Of a DNA stretch of 64,000 bases, positions 46,811 through 57,374 are shown piece after piece (the stretch's first letter is position 1; every line of letters starts with the position of its first letter). The stretch spans positions 28,692,001 through 28,756,000 of the forward strand of contig NC_090291.1 of NCBI RefSeq assembly GCF_037392515.1, given 5' to 3'. Source of the stretch: Haliotis asinina. Lineage: Eukaryota; Mollusca; Gastropoda; Lepetellida; Haliotidae. A model generated the notes under the pieces. It had not been told where the DNA came from. It searched no databases and saw nothing but the letters and a program-made list of their open reading frames with translations. A program made the position numbers and the translations under genes.

Positions 46811-46926
46811 GGGCTCCTTTCATGAAGCATACTTTGCTAAGGTTAACCCTAACCTCCATTCTTTAGCACTGTACTAAGGTTGCCTTAGCGACTTACGATC
46901 ACCTTAGTGCTTTGTGAAAGGAGTCC
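46811..46926. mobile_element. MITE-like element with GGG(A)CTCCTTTC inverted ends
   Basis: About 116 bp. Left end GGGCTCCTTTCATGAAGCA. Right end (complement) GGGACTCCTTTCACAAAGCA. The interior has GCTAAGGTTAACC and GTACTAAGGTTGCCTTAGC with further inverted symmetry. Same family as 49387-49521. Confidence 0.8.
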
Positions 46927-47483
46927 CTGGTCCTAGATACCCCATGCTTGTCTACCATAACTATTCAAGGAAAGAATCCATGCACCAACTCTATCTCACA
47001 GACCCTGAACCATATTATTTTCCCTACAGTCCAGCTTTCCCTGCAATGCTAACCCTCTAAATGAAGCAAGTCTCGATTTCCATATGTTCAGGTTCTGAAT
47101 CTCTGGTGTCCTTGAGGCGCCTTTTCAGTTTAAATGGGTTTATTTGTTACAATCAAAATTATATATATTCAGGAACTGAGTATTAGTCTACCCTTGCCAT
47201 GGTTGTCTCCCCTTACCATGGTTGTGTCCCTGTTGAGATTCCCGGACAACAGTGTTACTACTCACAACAAATCAAAGCAGCCATCCTTCAATCACTCCAC
47301 AGATTTAGGGTCACTTGATTGTGCTGTAGATCCATCTACATGATCAACCCTCAATCCTGTAAACAACAGTAAGCGAAGCAAACAAACATTCCACTGAGCT
47401 ACCCATGAGGGGCAAAACATTATAGATTGGTTGACATATTATACATCAAGTATTACAGTGACAGTAGGAAAACAGACCTACAG
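46927..47483. other. Unique DNA, no gene seen
   Basis: Nothing recognised apart from a GCCATGGTTGT direct repeat near 47195-47225. Confidence 0.5.
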
Positions 47484-47556
47484 AAGGAATCAACCAAAGA
47501 CCATACCTCCACTAAACAAACCACCCAAACCACTGGCCTAACCAATAAGGATGATG
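47484..47556 (-). mobile_element. tRNA-like SINE fragment, family C copy 1
   Basis: Plus-strand GGAATCAACCAAAGACC ... CCACCCAAACCACTGGCC ... AACCAATAAGG. On the minus strand, GGTTGATTCC fits a B-box, and TGGTTTGGGTGG with CCTTATTGGTTAGG fits a decayed A-box region. It matches 47785-47855. Confidence 0.55.
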
Positions 47557-47784
47557 ATTCAAGGAGGAACAAATTGATCCATAAACTTCCTCAAATGGCT
47601 GTAATAATTTCTTAGTTGTGGAATCAGTGTGCTCTTCATCTTAATTCTCAGCCCACCATACCACTCCTAACCATAATATCACTCATAACCAGCATACACA
47701 CAAGCACCCTGTAATGACTTGGAAAGGATAAGAAAAGATGAATGCCAAGGTAAACAATGACAGTTTAAACTAAACACACGTACA

Positions 47785-47855
47785 CTGGGAATCAACCAAA
47801 GACATTCAGTCTACAAAACAACCACCCAAACCACAGTGCTAACCATCAGGCTGAA
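47785..47855 (-). mobile_element. tRNA-like SINE fragment, family C copy 2
   Basis: GGGAATCAACCAAAGAC ... CTACAAAACAACCACCCAAA ... GTGCTAACCATCAGGCTG. On the minus strand, GATGGTTAGCACTGTGG is a good A-box and GGTTGATTCCC a good B-box. About 300 bp from copy 1, in the same orientation. Confidence 0.6.
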
Positions 47856-49386
47856 CTGACTGTGGAGGCAGAGGTGACATGAAACAGGATGTCAGAAAAG
47901 ACAATGGCCAGTTGGAATCGGTGACAATTCCATTACCATTGTAACTTCTCCATAGGAATCAATCCTCCATGTTTGTCATATAGGCTGTGACAGTAACTGT
48001 GGGTCTGGAGAGCCAACATTGCACTCCCCGTCTACTATTTTAGTCATGACTGACAGAAATTCACAAGCTTGGCTTCATTGTCATCAGGATTACAAGAAGA
48101 TATTTGTAATTTAATATGCAAAGCTATACCAACTCTTCCACCAGTGTTTTTGACTGTTGCAAGTGACAGATTTTGACTTTTTGCATTCATTACTGACAAA
48201 CCAGAAAATGACTTTGTTGAAATGAATGCATTTTTATTGTAAATTTCTGCCACACTCTGCTCAGAATTCACCACCACTAAAATGACAAGGACATCTTTTA
48301 TGGACAAAATTGTGAAAAAGCCCAGACAAGAAGCCAAGCCCACAATTAGGAAAAAAGATGCATGATAAATACATTGGTAGAGCAAGTACATCTCAGAAAT
48401 CAAATTACGCCACATGCTTTTTTTCCACACTGGACGGTTGTTTGATTATTGGCAGTCGCACTGGCTCCAGAGACCACTGAATCTTCCCAACGTACTGTCA
48501 AAACTCTCTCGATGGTGGAGCTCTGACGTTGGCCATCCTCTGCTACGTTCAAATAATATTAGATCTGTGGAAGTTTACATGGACGTCTGGTCTTTGTCTG
48601 AGACAATATCGACTAACCGATTGCGATAGAAGTGACTGTTGGACTAATCCGAGGTGGCAGATAGATATAAAACAGAAATAATCATATACATACTGGCGTT
48701 CATCTGTAACAGTAAAATATATTGTGCGTGCTCTGTGACCTTTTGGAGATTTAGTTGACCCAATTTGGTGTTGCATACTTAACCAAGAGAATTACATAAC
48801 CTCAGAGGGGTGATAATCAAATTTAGGAAACAATTAATCACCCCGCCACCTAGTAATGATATTACACTAGCGAGTTGTCTGCATTGTGTTGCCAATCCAA
48901 CTTTTTGTGACAACTGGCGTCGTTTTTTATTTGAGTTTCCATACAGTGGATAGGCTAATGCTTCCTGAAGGAAGCCAGTAGTTCCAAATCACACTGGTTT
49001 ATTGTAATTGGGAGCCACATTTTGACAGCTACACAATAAGCCAACTATGTCATCATGTAAATTTCATCTGTTTATGAAGGTACAATGTCGAAAATGGAGT
49101 TATCGAATCCAGCCCTGTCAGATTGCGTCAAGGAATATGCAGATCAGTATCAAACTATAATAATATTTCTTGTATATTTTCATGTTAAGTTAGACTTTAA
49201 CACAATCCAGGTATTTTTAAATAGCAGTGTTGTTCACTTCCTGGCATCACTATTTCAAATAACCCTTCATCTGTCGCCATGAGAACGAGAGTAAATTCTC
49301 ATTGTGTGACGCACAGAAATATAAAGAACAAAAGTGGGAAGTATGCGAATTATTCGCATCCATTTATATACAGGAAACACTGCGAT
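47856..49386. other. Unique DNA, no supported gene
   Basis: A 128-codon minus-strand frame (48044-48430) begins with MWKKSMWRNLISEMYLL and a hydrophobic FFLIVGLASCLGFFTIL segment. It has no recognised domain, and AT-rich DNA commonly gives such hydrophobic frames. A 65-codon plus frame at 49085 starts MSKMELSNPALSDCVKEYAD but quickly becomes low-quality. Neither is called. Confidence 0.45.
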
Positions 49387-49521
49387 GGGGTTCCTTTACT
49401 AAGGTAAAGTAACCATGGGGTTCCTTTACTAAGGTTAACCTCAACTCCCATTCTTTAACATTACACTAAGGTTACCTCAATGACTTATGATCACCATAGT
49501 GCTTTTTCGAAAGGAGACCCT
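49387..49521. mobile_element. MITE-like element, same family, duplicated left end
   Basis: Left end GGGGTTCCTTTACTAAGGT occurs twice, at 49387 and 49417, 30 bp apart. Right end (complement) GGGTCTCCTTTCGAAAAAGC. The interior GTTACCTCAATGACTTATGA and TCACCATAGTGCTTT matches 46811-46926. A 30-bp end duplication is the peculiarity of this copy. Confidence 0.78.
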
Positions 49522-49621
49522 GGTCAATTAGAATGAAACTATCTGTGTGAGACATTTAAACTTATTGAAACAATGGAATTTGCCATAGTCATATTCTATG
49601 AGTATGTCTTTAACTGATAAG

Positions 49622-49895
49622 ATTATGTGTGGGAAAGTGTGACTGTTCATGAGAGAACATGTGAGAGTTAGTGAGAGAAAGTGTGAAAGTGAGCTCACTG
49701 TGAGAGAAAGAGCATTGCTGTGAGAGAGAGTGAAATTGAGAAAAAGTGACTGGCTGTGGGAATGAGTGATACTGTGAGTACACAAGACTATGAGTGAGAG
49801 AATGAGTGTAAGGAGATGTTAAGAGATAAAGCAAGAACTGTGAGAGAGAGAGTGAAACTGTGAGAGAGAAAGCAAGTGAATATGTGAGATAAATA
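49622..49895. repeat. Degenerate GTGAGA-rich purine tract
   Basis: A strongly purine-biased plus strand: irregular GTGAGAGA, GAGTGAAA, CTGTGAGAGA phrases. Probably a decayed (GTGA)n array like that at 52789. Frames on the opposite strand translate as Ser/Leu/Thr/His-rich simple sequence. Confidence 0.75.
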
Positions 49896-50864
49896 GTGTT
49901 GCTGTACATCAAAACCCTAACAACATGTCATGACTGTCACTGATTTCATACATATGACGTTCAATCAATAAAATATAATTTCCACATACCTAACTAAGAC
50001 AATTTTTTCAATATCTCCTTATACTCTTCTAATATTTATACTGAAGAAATCATTTTGAAATCCATCAAAGGATCTAGAAACACGTAATCTACCCAATAAC
50101 AATTTTCAAACATTACATCTTACATAGAACCAGTATCATATCATGCATCTTAAAGATGACATATCATGGAAGATTGTTTCCATTTATTACAAGAAAACAT
50201 TCTAGAACAGAACAGGTGTTCTGTCTTCTAGCACATGCTAGTGATAGTGAGTGAGATAGTTAAAAACGTTCAGAGGAAAAATTTGAAAACATTCATTTTG
50301 TGCAAACTATTTTCCACTTCATACTGAGATTTTCCATATGACAGATTTGAAAAAAAAAATTTTGTATAATGTTTCAAAATCTATTGTTGGCATATTTATG
50401 CATATAATGATATGAAACTGATCCCTACATATCATTTCAACACTTTTTACAGAATTACTAAATCAGTGATAATCTTATTGTAAGATACAAGCACCCAATG
50501 GAGAAATATATTTTTCATCACTTAAACAGCATTGAGATAGGAAAATAAAATGCATATCCATTCTTTGCTTGATATGATACCATCAACAGTCTTGTGTTAC
50601 AAAGCTGAAATATTAATAGAGTGTTAATGTTAAAAATGTACATTGCATTTTTAACAAGGACCACTCCAGATACCAGATGGTATTCAAGTCCAAGGGGCAT
50701 AACTCACAAACTATTGATTGGTTGTCCTCTAGTGAGACAGGTTTAATTCAACACTCAAAATGATAGCAATTCAGAAGCAATTAGTACATTTTATAAACAA
50801 CTTTTTCACCTACTTGTACTTCATTATTCAGTGGACTTCTTTTTCACAACCATTTTACAAATAA
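49896..50864. other. Unique DNA, no gene seen
   Basis: AT-rich, nothing recognised. Confidence 0.55.
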
Positions 50865-50873
50865 ACAGAGATC

Positions 50874-51065
50874 GTGGCATTTGCAACAATCATGATCATG
50901 TTCGGTTGTCATGATAATTATTTAACTAAAACGTTTAGATCTCATACAGACAGATATAAAACGAAACTAATAATTGATTCTAAGCCACTTAAGGCTATGT
51001 ACGCATTAATCAAATTTCAAAATACTCAGAATAAAAAGTTAAGTGCCAGCCTATTTCAAAACTAA
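50874..51065 (+). pseudogene. Possible LINE reverse-transcriptase fragment
   Basis: The frame includes FRSHTDRYKTKLIIDS then KPLKAMYALIKFQNTQ and KLSASLFQN before a stop. In many L1-like polyproteins, the segment just after the reverse-transcriptase core reads KA..AL...........LF..L..P. The order and spacing here fit that block, but the diagnostic PILLYG and following WG residues are absent, so this rests on a short similarity recalled from memory. It could be chance. Confidence 0.3.
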
Positions 51066-51557
51066 GATGTGAAGCTGTGGAAATGTTAGGCTAATAATTG
51101 GGAAGATCAATCCATATTTAAAGAAGGTTCATCTAGTATCTGATTTAGGGATATTTGTTTTTAAAATTATAGGAAATATTCTTAAAGATATGATGTCACT
51201 GTTTTTTAATGCAAAATATCTACTCCTGTTCAGCTTATACAACACTTATATTGGCAAAATATACAGGGTGGTGCATAACTTTTTATTCACCGTACATATT
51301 GTAAGAGGAAGGGATCTTTTTTTATCCACAACATGAATACCAAAGAAGCAGTCAACAAATCATTTAATATCTTGTGATTACTGAATAAATGATTTATGCA
51401 AAGAAACAAATTAATACCTTGCATTTCCTTTCCAACATTTTACACCTTGAACTGAGGAAAATGAATCTTTTAGGGCAATAGTTGTCTCGTAGAAGAAGAG
51501 CTAACCAGAGCGCTGTTAAAAGAAACATCCTTTGGGCTACAATGGTCCTAAACCTTT
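51066..51557. other. Unique DNA, no gene seen
   Basis: AT-rich, nothing recognised. Confidence 0.55.
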
Positions 51558-51703
51558 TACTCCTACATGTATTTCCTGTGATATACACCTCCTATGATGT
51601 GGGTGCTACCATAAACTCCTATGTATATTTCCTGTGATGCTATTACTGTGATATACTCCTACATATAATTCCTGCAATATACATCTCCTATGATGATGTC
51701 GCT
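51558..51703. repeat. Short diverged tandem repeat
   Basis: Three copies of ACTCCTA(C/T)-AT-T-TTCCTG with GATATACACCTCCTATGATG or similar. Irregular spacing. Confidence 0.6.
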
Positions 51704-51729
51704 GCTGGTGGTCTGCTGCACTGTATTCT

Positions 51730-51871
51730 CACCTGCTCACATTGTACAGGTGTTGTCAAACAGTAACCTAACACCTACCTTTACCTGTTCCACCTGTATC
51801 CTCGTTACACAGGTTGTTACCTGACACCCTCTTTAAGGTCTCTATGGATGGATGACCCAATAACACACCTG
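51730..51871. promoter_or_regulatory. Cluster of CAGGTG/CAGGTA E-boxes
   Basis: CACCTG or CAGGTG at 51730, 51747, 51791 and 51866, and TACCTG at 51782 and 51819, within 142 bp of unique sequence. These are the core sites of Snail- and ZEB-type repressors. The clustering is seen; the function is inference. Confidence 0.3.
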
Positions 51872-52102
51872 TAGCAAACGCTCGCTGAGTGTCATCTCGG
51901 AATGGGCACAGATACAACCCTAACTTGCTGCTATTGTCGTAGGGTGACCACAAGATATAATGAGCTGATTATCGCCATTCAAAACACAAGCAGTAACTTT
52001 ATTCAGCAAAAAACAAACTTGGGAAAATCCTGTTATTTACACCTAAATACAAAACGGGACACAAAGACAGTGAAGCAAGGCATAATTGGGGACTAGGAAA
52101 AT

Positions 52103-52246
52103 ATGGAGAAAGATCAGGGTGCCTTGGGTAAATACGAACTTCAGCCTCCACAATTGTCCAAGACTATCATGGCTCGAAGAAAAAGACCTTTACATTCCAA
52201 GCTACCAATTAAAGCCGATTACAGCCAGAGTGGTGGAAGGATATGA
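52103..52246 (+). CDS. Small ORF, 47 codons, unknown
   Basis: Seen: ATG in a strong start context (A at -3, G at +4), then MEKDQGALGKYELQPPQLSK, TIMARRKRPLHSKLPIKADY and SQSGGRI to a TGA. It is hydrophilic and contains a basic ARRKRP patch like a nuclear signal or a proprotein cleavage site, but there is no signal peptide. No family recognised. A 47-codon frame is well within chance in this window, so it is listed only for its composition and start context. Confidence 0.18.
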   Translation: MEKDQGALGKYELQPPQLSKTIMARRKRPLHSKLPIKADYSQSGGRI

Positions 52247-52556
52247 AAGCTTTAAGAATGCTTAAATCAATGTAAATTAAGTGGGAGTGAATTTAATCAC
52301 GGTCTGAAGCCCTTCCCTACCCCAAATATGATGTGTTATAGTCAATATTGACTCAGGCACCTAAGTTGGGTTTGATGGGCGGTACCGACGGAGCCTGACA
52401 CTGGTAATGTTAGCGCCTACCCGAGGAAGATAATCCCTTTTGTAGGTGCTGAGAGTTGGCTGAAGGGTCTTTACAACAGCAACAAGGTATCACTTGGGAC
52501 AGTTTTCATAAAGGACAATAACAATTTTCGGCTACAGTTAGACAAGACAAACACTG
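52247..52556. other. GC-richer unique DNA before tRNA-like block
   Basis: Includes GGGCGGTACCGACGGAGCC and GCGCCTACCCGAGG, facing a GTAGGTGC copy 40 bp on. No frame. Could be the body of the SINE-like unit that ends in the tRNA-like block at 52557, or a conserved non-coding element. Confidence 0.35.
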
Positions 52557-52636
52557 GGTACTTAGCTCAGGGGGTAATAGCCTTCAGCTATGGGTCTTAA
52601 TGGAACAGAAGGGATAAGGTCAGACGGATTTGAAAC
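52557..52636 (+). mobile_element. tRNA-like block, possible SINE head
   Basis: TTAGCTCAGGGGGTAATAGCC is an excellent pol III A-box. A B-box is expected about 40 bp on and only GGATTTGAAAC-like sequence is seen. No acceptor stem pairing, so not a functional tRNA gene. Confidence 0.4.
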
Positions 52637-52788
52637 ATTGTGAAAGCATGAAGTGGGTTAGTTACTTTGGGGTACTTAATTTGTTAACAGGATTAAATGT
52701 ATCATTTACCTTGATCTGGTGTTTGCATACAACAATAGCAGAGGGGAACAAATGTTGACTTGGTGCCTTGAATCCTTCTGGCTATTCA

Positions 52789-53104
52789 GTGAGTGAGTGA
52801 GTGAGTGAGTGAGTGAGTGAGTGAGTGAGTGAGTGAGTGAGTGAGTGAGTGAGTGAGTGAGTGAGTGAGTGAGTGAGTGAGTGAGTGAGTGAGTGAGTGA
52901 GTGAGTGAGTGAGTGAGTGAGTGAGTGAGTGAGTGAGTGAGTGAGTGAGTGAGTGAGTGAGTGAGTGAGTGAGTGAGTGAGTGAGTGAGTGAGTGAGTGA
53001 GTGAGTGAGTGAGTGAGTGAGTGAGTGAGTGAGTGAGTGAGTGAGTGAGTGAGTGAGTGAGTGAGTGAGTGAGTGAGTGAGTGAGTGAGTGAGTGAGTGA
53101 GTGA
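52789..53104. repeat. (GTGA)79 microsatellite, uninterrupted
   Basis: 316 bp of GTGA with no interruption visible. Family A SINEs carry a (GTGA)n tail, and the sequence just right of the array (GGATTCAAACCATCAGG ... CTGCTAGGCCC) looks like a decayed tRNA-like SINE end in the matching orientation. The array is therefore probably an expanded SINE tail. Minus-strand frames of 108-125 codons (Ser-Leu-Thr-His) are artefacts. Confidence 0.97.
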
Positions 53105-53190
53105 ACATGTTTAGAAGGATTCAAACCATCAGGGTGAAACAGGGACCCTTGGGCATGGCACAATCATCTGTTCATCTGCTAGGCCCTGAA
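53105..53190 (-). mobile_element. Decayed SINE head next to (GTGA)n
   Basis: On the minus strand, GGGCCTAGCAGATGAACAGA resembles the family A A-box and GATGGTTTGAATCC a B-box. Placement relative to the GTGA array equals the head-tail order of family A SINEs. Confidence 0.5.
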
Positions 53191-53344
53191 GGCCCCTTCC
53201 AGAGCAATCATTGGAGAAGCTCTTCATGAAAGACTCTTGCTGTCAGCTTAGCTCAGTCTGAACATATTGTAAACCAAATATGATAATCAATGCCCTGGTA
53301 TAAGCAGCACAGGGGCCCATTTAAGAAAAATCAATCACAGCAGT

Positions 53345-53640
53345 GCACCTGTTATAGATCTATGTCAAATGATAGCACTCACAATAGATGCAGAACATAG
53401 GGCTATGTGAAAATATAAGACTTATGTTAAACGATGTGCTATACCTCATGTAGGTCTTTATCAGAACACTGGACTTATGATTGATTTAGTTCTATACTGT
53501 TGGTCTATGTCAAAATAAAGGACTTATGGCAGCTTAAGTGATATACCTGATGCACGTCAGTTGTAAGACTATGTCAAAATAAAGGACTTGCAATATATTT
53601 AGTAGTATAGGTCTATGTAGAAAAAATGGACTTGTTGTGG
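53345..53640. repeat. Degenerate ~50-60-bp tandem repeat
   Basis: Repeated CTATGTCAAAATAAAGGACTT phrases at irregular spacing with TTATG and TATACCT variants. About five copies. Confidence 0.75.
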
Positions 53641-53760
53641 TGGGCAACAGTGCTACAACATCTCAACTTTACTGTTTGGAATTGGGATATAGTGGTATAA
53701 TGTCTCATACTGACAGGTACTAGTGACACTGTGCTACAACATCTCAACTTTTCCATAATA

Positions 53761-54170
53761 TAAGTTATCACATCGTGTCAAGGGAAATACCGGGTTTTAT
53801 CAGTCCCGAGTAAGGTTGTGTTCCCCGAGCCAGACTGATAAAACCCTGTATTTCCCTCAACACGATGTGATCACACATTTATCTAGCTGAATGTTTTCAC
53901 TAAATCAAAACAAAACAACACACGTTTCATTGCTGCCATGTTGACATCAGCTGATCATTTGACCTCAGTGCACTGCATGTTACAAAAGTCATGTCGATGC
54001 ACGCTTTTCTCACTTCGCATTGTCACCGAGGCGTAGCGGGGTGATATGACTTTTGTAGCGAGATTACACGACTTTTATACTCCCGCTCGCGGATCATGAT
54101 GGATGTACATGGTATTTCATCAGAGTCACGTGGACCAATCAAAACTCGGCATTCTTACATGAGGCTAGAT
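53761..54170 (+). mobile_element. Hairpin-bearing non-autonomous element, copy 2
   Basis: Same element as 30371-30792 in the same orientation. The hairpin arms GTTATCACATCGTGTC / GACACGATGTGAT-type and AGGGAAATAC-GG-TTTTATC are kept. The loop (CCGAGTAAGGTTGTGTTCCCC) is longer and asymmetric. Body and CACGTGGACCAATCAAAAC end are retained, but the TATATAA of copy 1 is TAGATAA here. A TAATAT phrase at both edges could be a target-site duplication. Confidence 0.85.
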
Positions 54171-54354
54171 AATATCTTTTAATGTCTATGTTTCTTACAA
54201 ATGAACTATTTGTCCATTTGGTTCAGGGACAGTGCTGATCCTGCCAGAATTGAAAAAGGAACAAAAATCTAGAAAGGAGTAACTATTTTAATTCCACTGA
54301 AAGCAAACATATGTGTTCATTAAAAGAAATTGTGCATCTGTGTCACTGCATGAT
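54171..54354. other. Unique spacer
   Basis: No features noticed. Confidence 0.5.
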
Positions 54355-55235
54355 TCGATACAGGCGTGGTGGGCAATGATTTAAAACAGGTGTGAAATGG
54401 TGGGCAATGATTGGATACAGTTGTGGTGGGCAAGCTGGTGGGCAATGATTAAATACGGGTGTGGTGGGTGAGCTGGTGGGCAATGATTGGATACAGGCAT
54501 GGTGGGCGAGCTGGTGGCAATGATTATATACGGGTGTGGTGAGCAAGCTGGTGGGCACTGATTGAATACAGACATGATGGGCGAGCTGGTGGGCAATGAC
54601 TGGATACAGGTGTGGTGGGCGAGCTGGTGGGCAATGATTAAATACGGGCATGGTGGGTGAAATGGTGGGCAATGATTGGATACAGTTGTGGTGGGCAAGC
54701 TGGTGGGCAATGATTAAATACGGGCATGGTGGGTGAAATGGTGGGCAATGATTGGATACAGTTGTGGTGGGCAAGCTGGTGGGCAATGATTAAATACGGG
54801 CATGGTGGGTGAAATGGTGGGCAATGATTGGATACAGTTGTGGTGGGCAAGCTGGTGGGGAATGATTAAATACGGGTGTGGTGGGTGAGCTGGTGGGCAA
54901 TGATTAAATACAGGCATGGTGGGCGAGCTGGTGGCAATGATTATATACGGGTGTGGTGAGCAAGCTGGTGGGCACTGATTGGATACAGACATGATGGGCG
55001 AGCTGGTGGGCAATGACTGGATACAGGTGTGGTGGGCGAGCTAGTGGGCAATGATTGGATACAGGTGTGGTGGGCGAGCTAGTGGTCAATGATTGGATAC
55101 AAGTGTGGTGGGCAATGATTGGATACAGATGTGGTGGGCTAGTGGGCAATGATTGGATACAGGTGTGGTGGGCGAGATGGGAGGCAATGATTGGATACAG
55201 GTGTGGTGAGTGAGCTGGTGGGCAACGATTAAGGG
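54355..55235. repeat. 38-bp minisatellite, about 23 units, layered
   Basis: The unit is CAATGATTGGATACAGGTGT then GGTGGGCGAGCTGGTGGG. A 76-bp dimer (AAATGGTGGG marks at 54660 and 54736) is repeated in the middle. A larger block recurs about 417 bp apart (CAGGCATGG at 54494 and 54911). Minus-strand frames rich in Pro/His/Ala are artefacts. Confidence 0.93.
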
Positions 55236-55244
55236 AAACTAAGG

Positions 55245-55860
55245 GTTCCCATCCTTTCATCTCCTGTTACACTATTATCATAGAAATATTCAGCAAAATG
55301 TAACCAAGCTCAAATGTCTCTAAACTTACAAAACAGCAACAAATATACAACAACAAAATATAAGATGCACACCATTATAGTCCCAAGAAAGCCTATGTAT
55401 ATGTTCATTGAATGCCATGAAGTAGTTTTTGAGGAGAAGTGGATAACATACACAACCCCTTCGTCCTCATTACACTATCATCATAGCGACACTGAGCAAT
55501 ATGTACCTAAGTTCAAATGTCTCTTAACTTACAAAACAGCAACAAATATACAAAAACAAAATATGAGATGCACACCGTTGGAGTCCCCCCAAAACCCATG
55601 TGTAAGTTCACTGAATTCCATAAAGTAGTTTTTGAGAAGAAGTGGATAATGTACACACCTCCTTCATCCCCTATTACACTATCATCATAAAAACATTCAG
55701 CAAAATGTAGCTAAGTTCAAATGTCTCTAAACTTCTCTAAAAGAAACCAATAAAATACTAAAACAAAATATGAGATGCACAACATTAGAGTACTAAGAAA
55801 ACCCAGGTGTACGTTCATTGAATTCCACAAAATGTTTCTTGGGGGGAGAAGTGGACAGAG
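55245..55860. repeat. 204-bp satellite, three units
   Basis: CAAATGTCTCT marks stand at 55311, 55514 and 55718 (203 and 204 bp). Each unit holds AACAAAATATGAGATGCACA and AGTAGTTTTTGAGGAGAAGTG. After the last unit comes a GACGGACGGATGGACAGACA tract. Confidence 0.93.
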
Positions 55861-56295
55861 TACATTCCCTGTTTCATACAGACGGACGGATGGACAGACA
55901 CGGAGGGTACCCTATAAAAATCTTGTCCCTGGTCTGCTGGTCTGCAAGGTATTGTTCTACACATGAAATGACCAGCAGCTGAACGCATATACTAAAAAGA
56001 CCCAATAGAACTACACTGTAAGTTATAAGAGTCTATATGTATACTTTCTTTCATACCAATCTATAGATAATCTATAATCTATAAAATGTTTAACATTACC
56101 ATAATAAACCAGTGGTGAACACATTCACGAAAAATTTAACAACTGATTATTTTTTACATATTTCAAACTTAAAAAACACTTTAACAGTTAACAGAATTTT
56201 TGTATAAATATATAAACACCCACCCACATCTGAAATAATTTCCATGGAAACATAACATGTTAACCTACAAAACAATAATGCTTTCTCTTACACAG
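55861..56295. other. Unique DNA before microexon candidate
   Basis: A short GACGGA/GACAGA tract at 55878-55900, then AT-rich unique sequence. Ends in the polypyrimidine acceptor used by the candidate microexon. Confidence 0.5.
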
Positions 56296-56319
56296 ATTGC
56301 AATGTTTTCGTGGGACCAG
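56296..56319 (+). CDS. Candidate 24-nt microexon
   Basis: Seen: a strong acceptor (ATGCTTTCTCTTACACAG) ends at 56295 and a donor, CAG|GTATGT, begins at 56320. Between them, ATTGCAATGTTTTCGT and GGGACCAG are open in all three frames (IAMFSWDQ, or LQCFRGT, or CNVFVGP). The length is a multiple of three, as is typical of frame-neutral neuronal microexons. The gene is unknown, and both sites pairing at this distance could be chance. Confidence 0.35.
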
Positions 56320-57374
56320 GTATGTTTCAAGTCTCTATAGTACAGCCAAACTGTTTTATTGTTATACAGCTACTCTCTGTTCAAGCAGAATAATCAATAA
56401 AAGCTAATTAATCAGCCCTTATGACAAAGCTGATCCCTTGCATAAAGCAGGTGCATATGGCACAGAGCAAATTACCCGGCTGGAACTTCAAATACTGGCA
56501 ATACGTGGAAATCCAAATTCCCAGGTGGTGAGCTAAGGTCGCGTGGCAAGCTCGGTCATGCCATATTGAACACAGGAGAGCACATGTTGGCTTGTCAGGT
56601 GAATCCTCTGACACAGCTCTGCTACTAATGTATGCATAATTGACGTGTGAAATCGACAAGCATAATAGACGGATGCCTGTCACCTGTGTCGCAGCACAAG
56701 TTACAGATGAGGCAAACCTGTTCTGTGGCATTATCCAGCCTCACCTCTCAAGTCGACTTCTTTATTAAGTCATATCCTTAATAAACAGGGAATGGACTTT
56801 TTGTAAAGCTCTCGTAGCATGGGGTTTGGCTGTATTGTTAATACAGAGTTTTTCCTTTGTACACTGTTTCATACCATATGGTTGCATTGTTTATAAATTT
56901 TTTAAGCTTGCTTAATATGTGTAATCACCTCAGAGGAGGCAGGTCTCTAGGCTGCTGGAAACGAAATGCATTTTCATCCATGTTTCAAACAATTACTGAT
57001 GTTTCTATTTTATCCATTTTAAAATAATAGGCAACTACCCAGAGGTGATTCAGCATGAGAGTCCTTTGTAAACTACCATTAAACAGCTAGTGGCACATTC
57101 TTTGTATTCTCTGTGCTCATTGCATAAGGACTATCAAGCTACCTTCAGATTGATTTTCTCCTCATTTGCACAGCTATTTAAAAGAAAAGGTCTGAAACAT
57201 ACCAATTTAAAAAAAACAAACGAAAAACTAATGCCTACCTAAGACCAGTGATGATAGTCCTGACCTTTATGTGATTGGTTTCAGCAATATCATTTTGACA
57301 AGACATATTTTGAACATGTTAAAACAGAATAGACTTAAGTAATCACTGTGAGAGTCATAAACCTAATTACCACC
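56320..57374. other. Unique DNA, no supported gene
   Basis: A 107-codon minus-strand frame (56408-56731) lies in a somewhat GC-richer patch (MPQNRFASSVTCAATQ...). No domain recognised and no good splice sites. Not called. Confidence 0.45.

Noticed and set aside
48044..48430. 128-codon minus-strand frame with a hydrophobic N-terminal segment
   Set aside because: Hydrophobic runs are common in AT-rich chance frames. Nothing after the segment resembles a known domain.
52557..52636. Functional tRNA gene
   Set aside because: The A-box is good, but no acceptor stem, anticodon arm or proper B-box could be formed. A SINE head is likelier.
52782..53163. Ser-Leu-Thr-His repeat frames
   Set aside because: Pure translation of (GTGA)79.
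54343..55260. Overlapping Pro/His/Ala-rich minus-strand frames
   Set aside because: Translations of the 38-bp array. Different frames are open at different places, with none favoured.
56408..56731. 107-codon minus-strand frame in a GC-richer patch
   Set aside because: No recognisable motif or acceptable splice sites.
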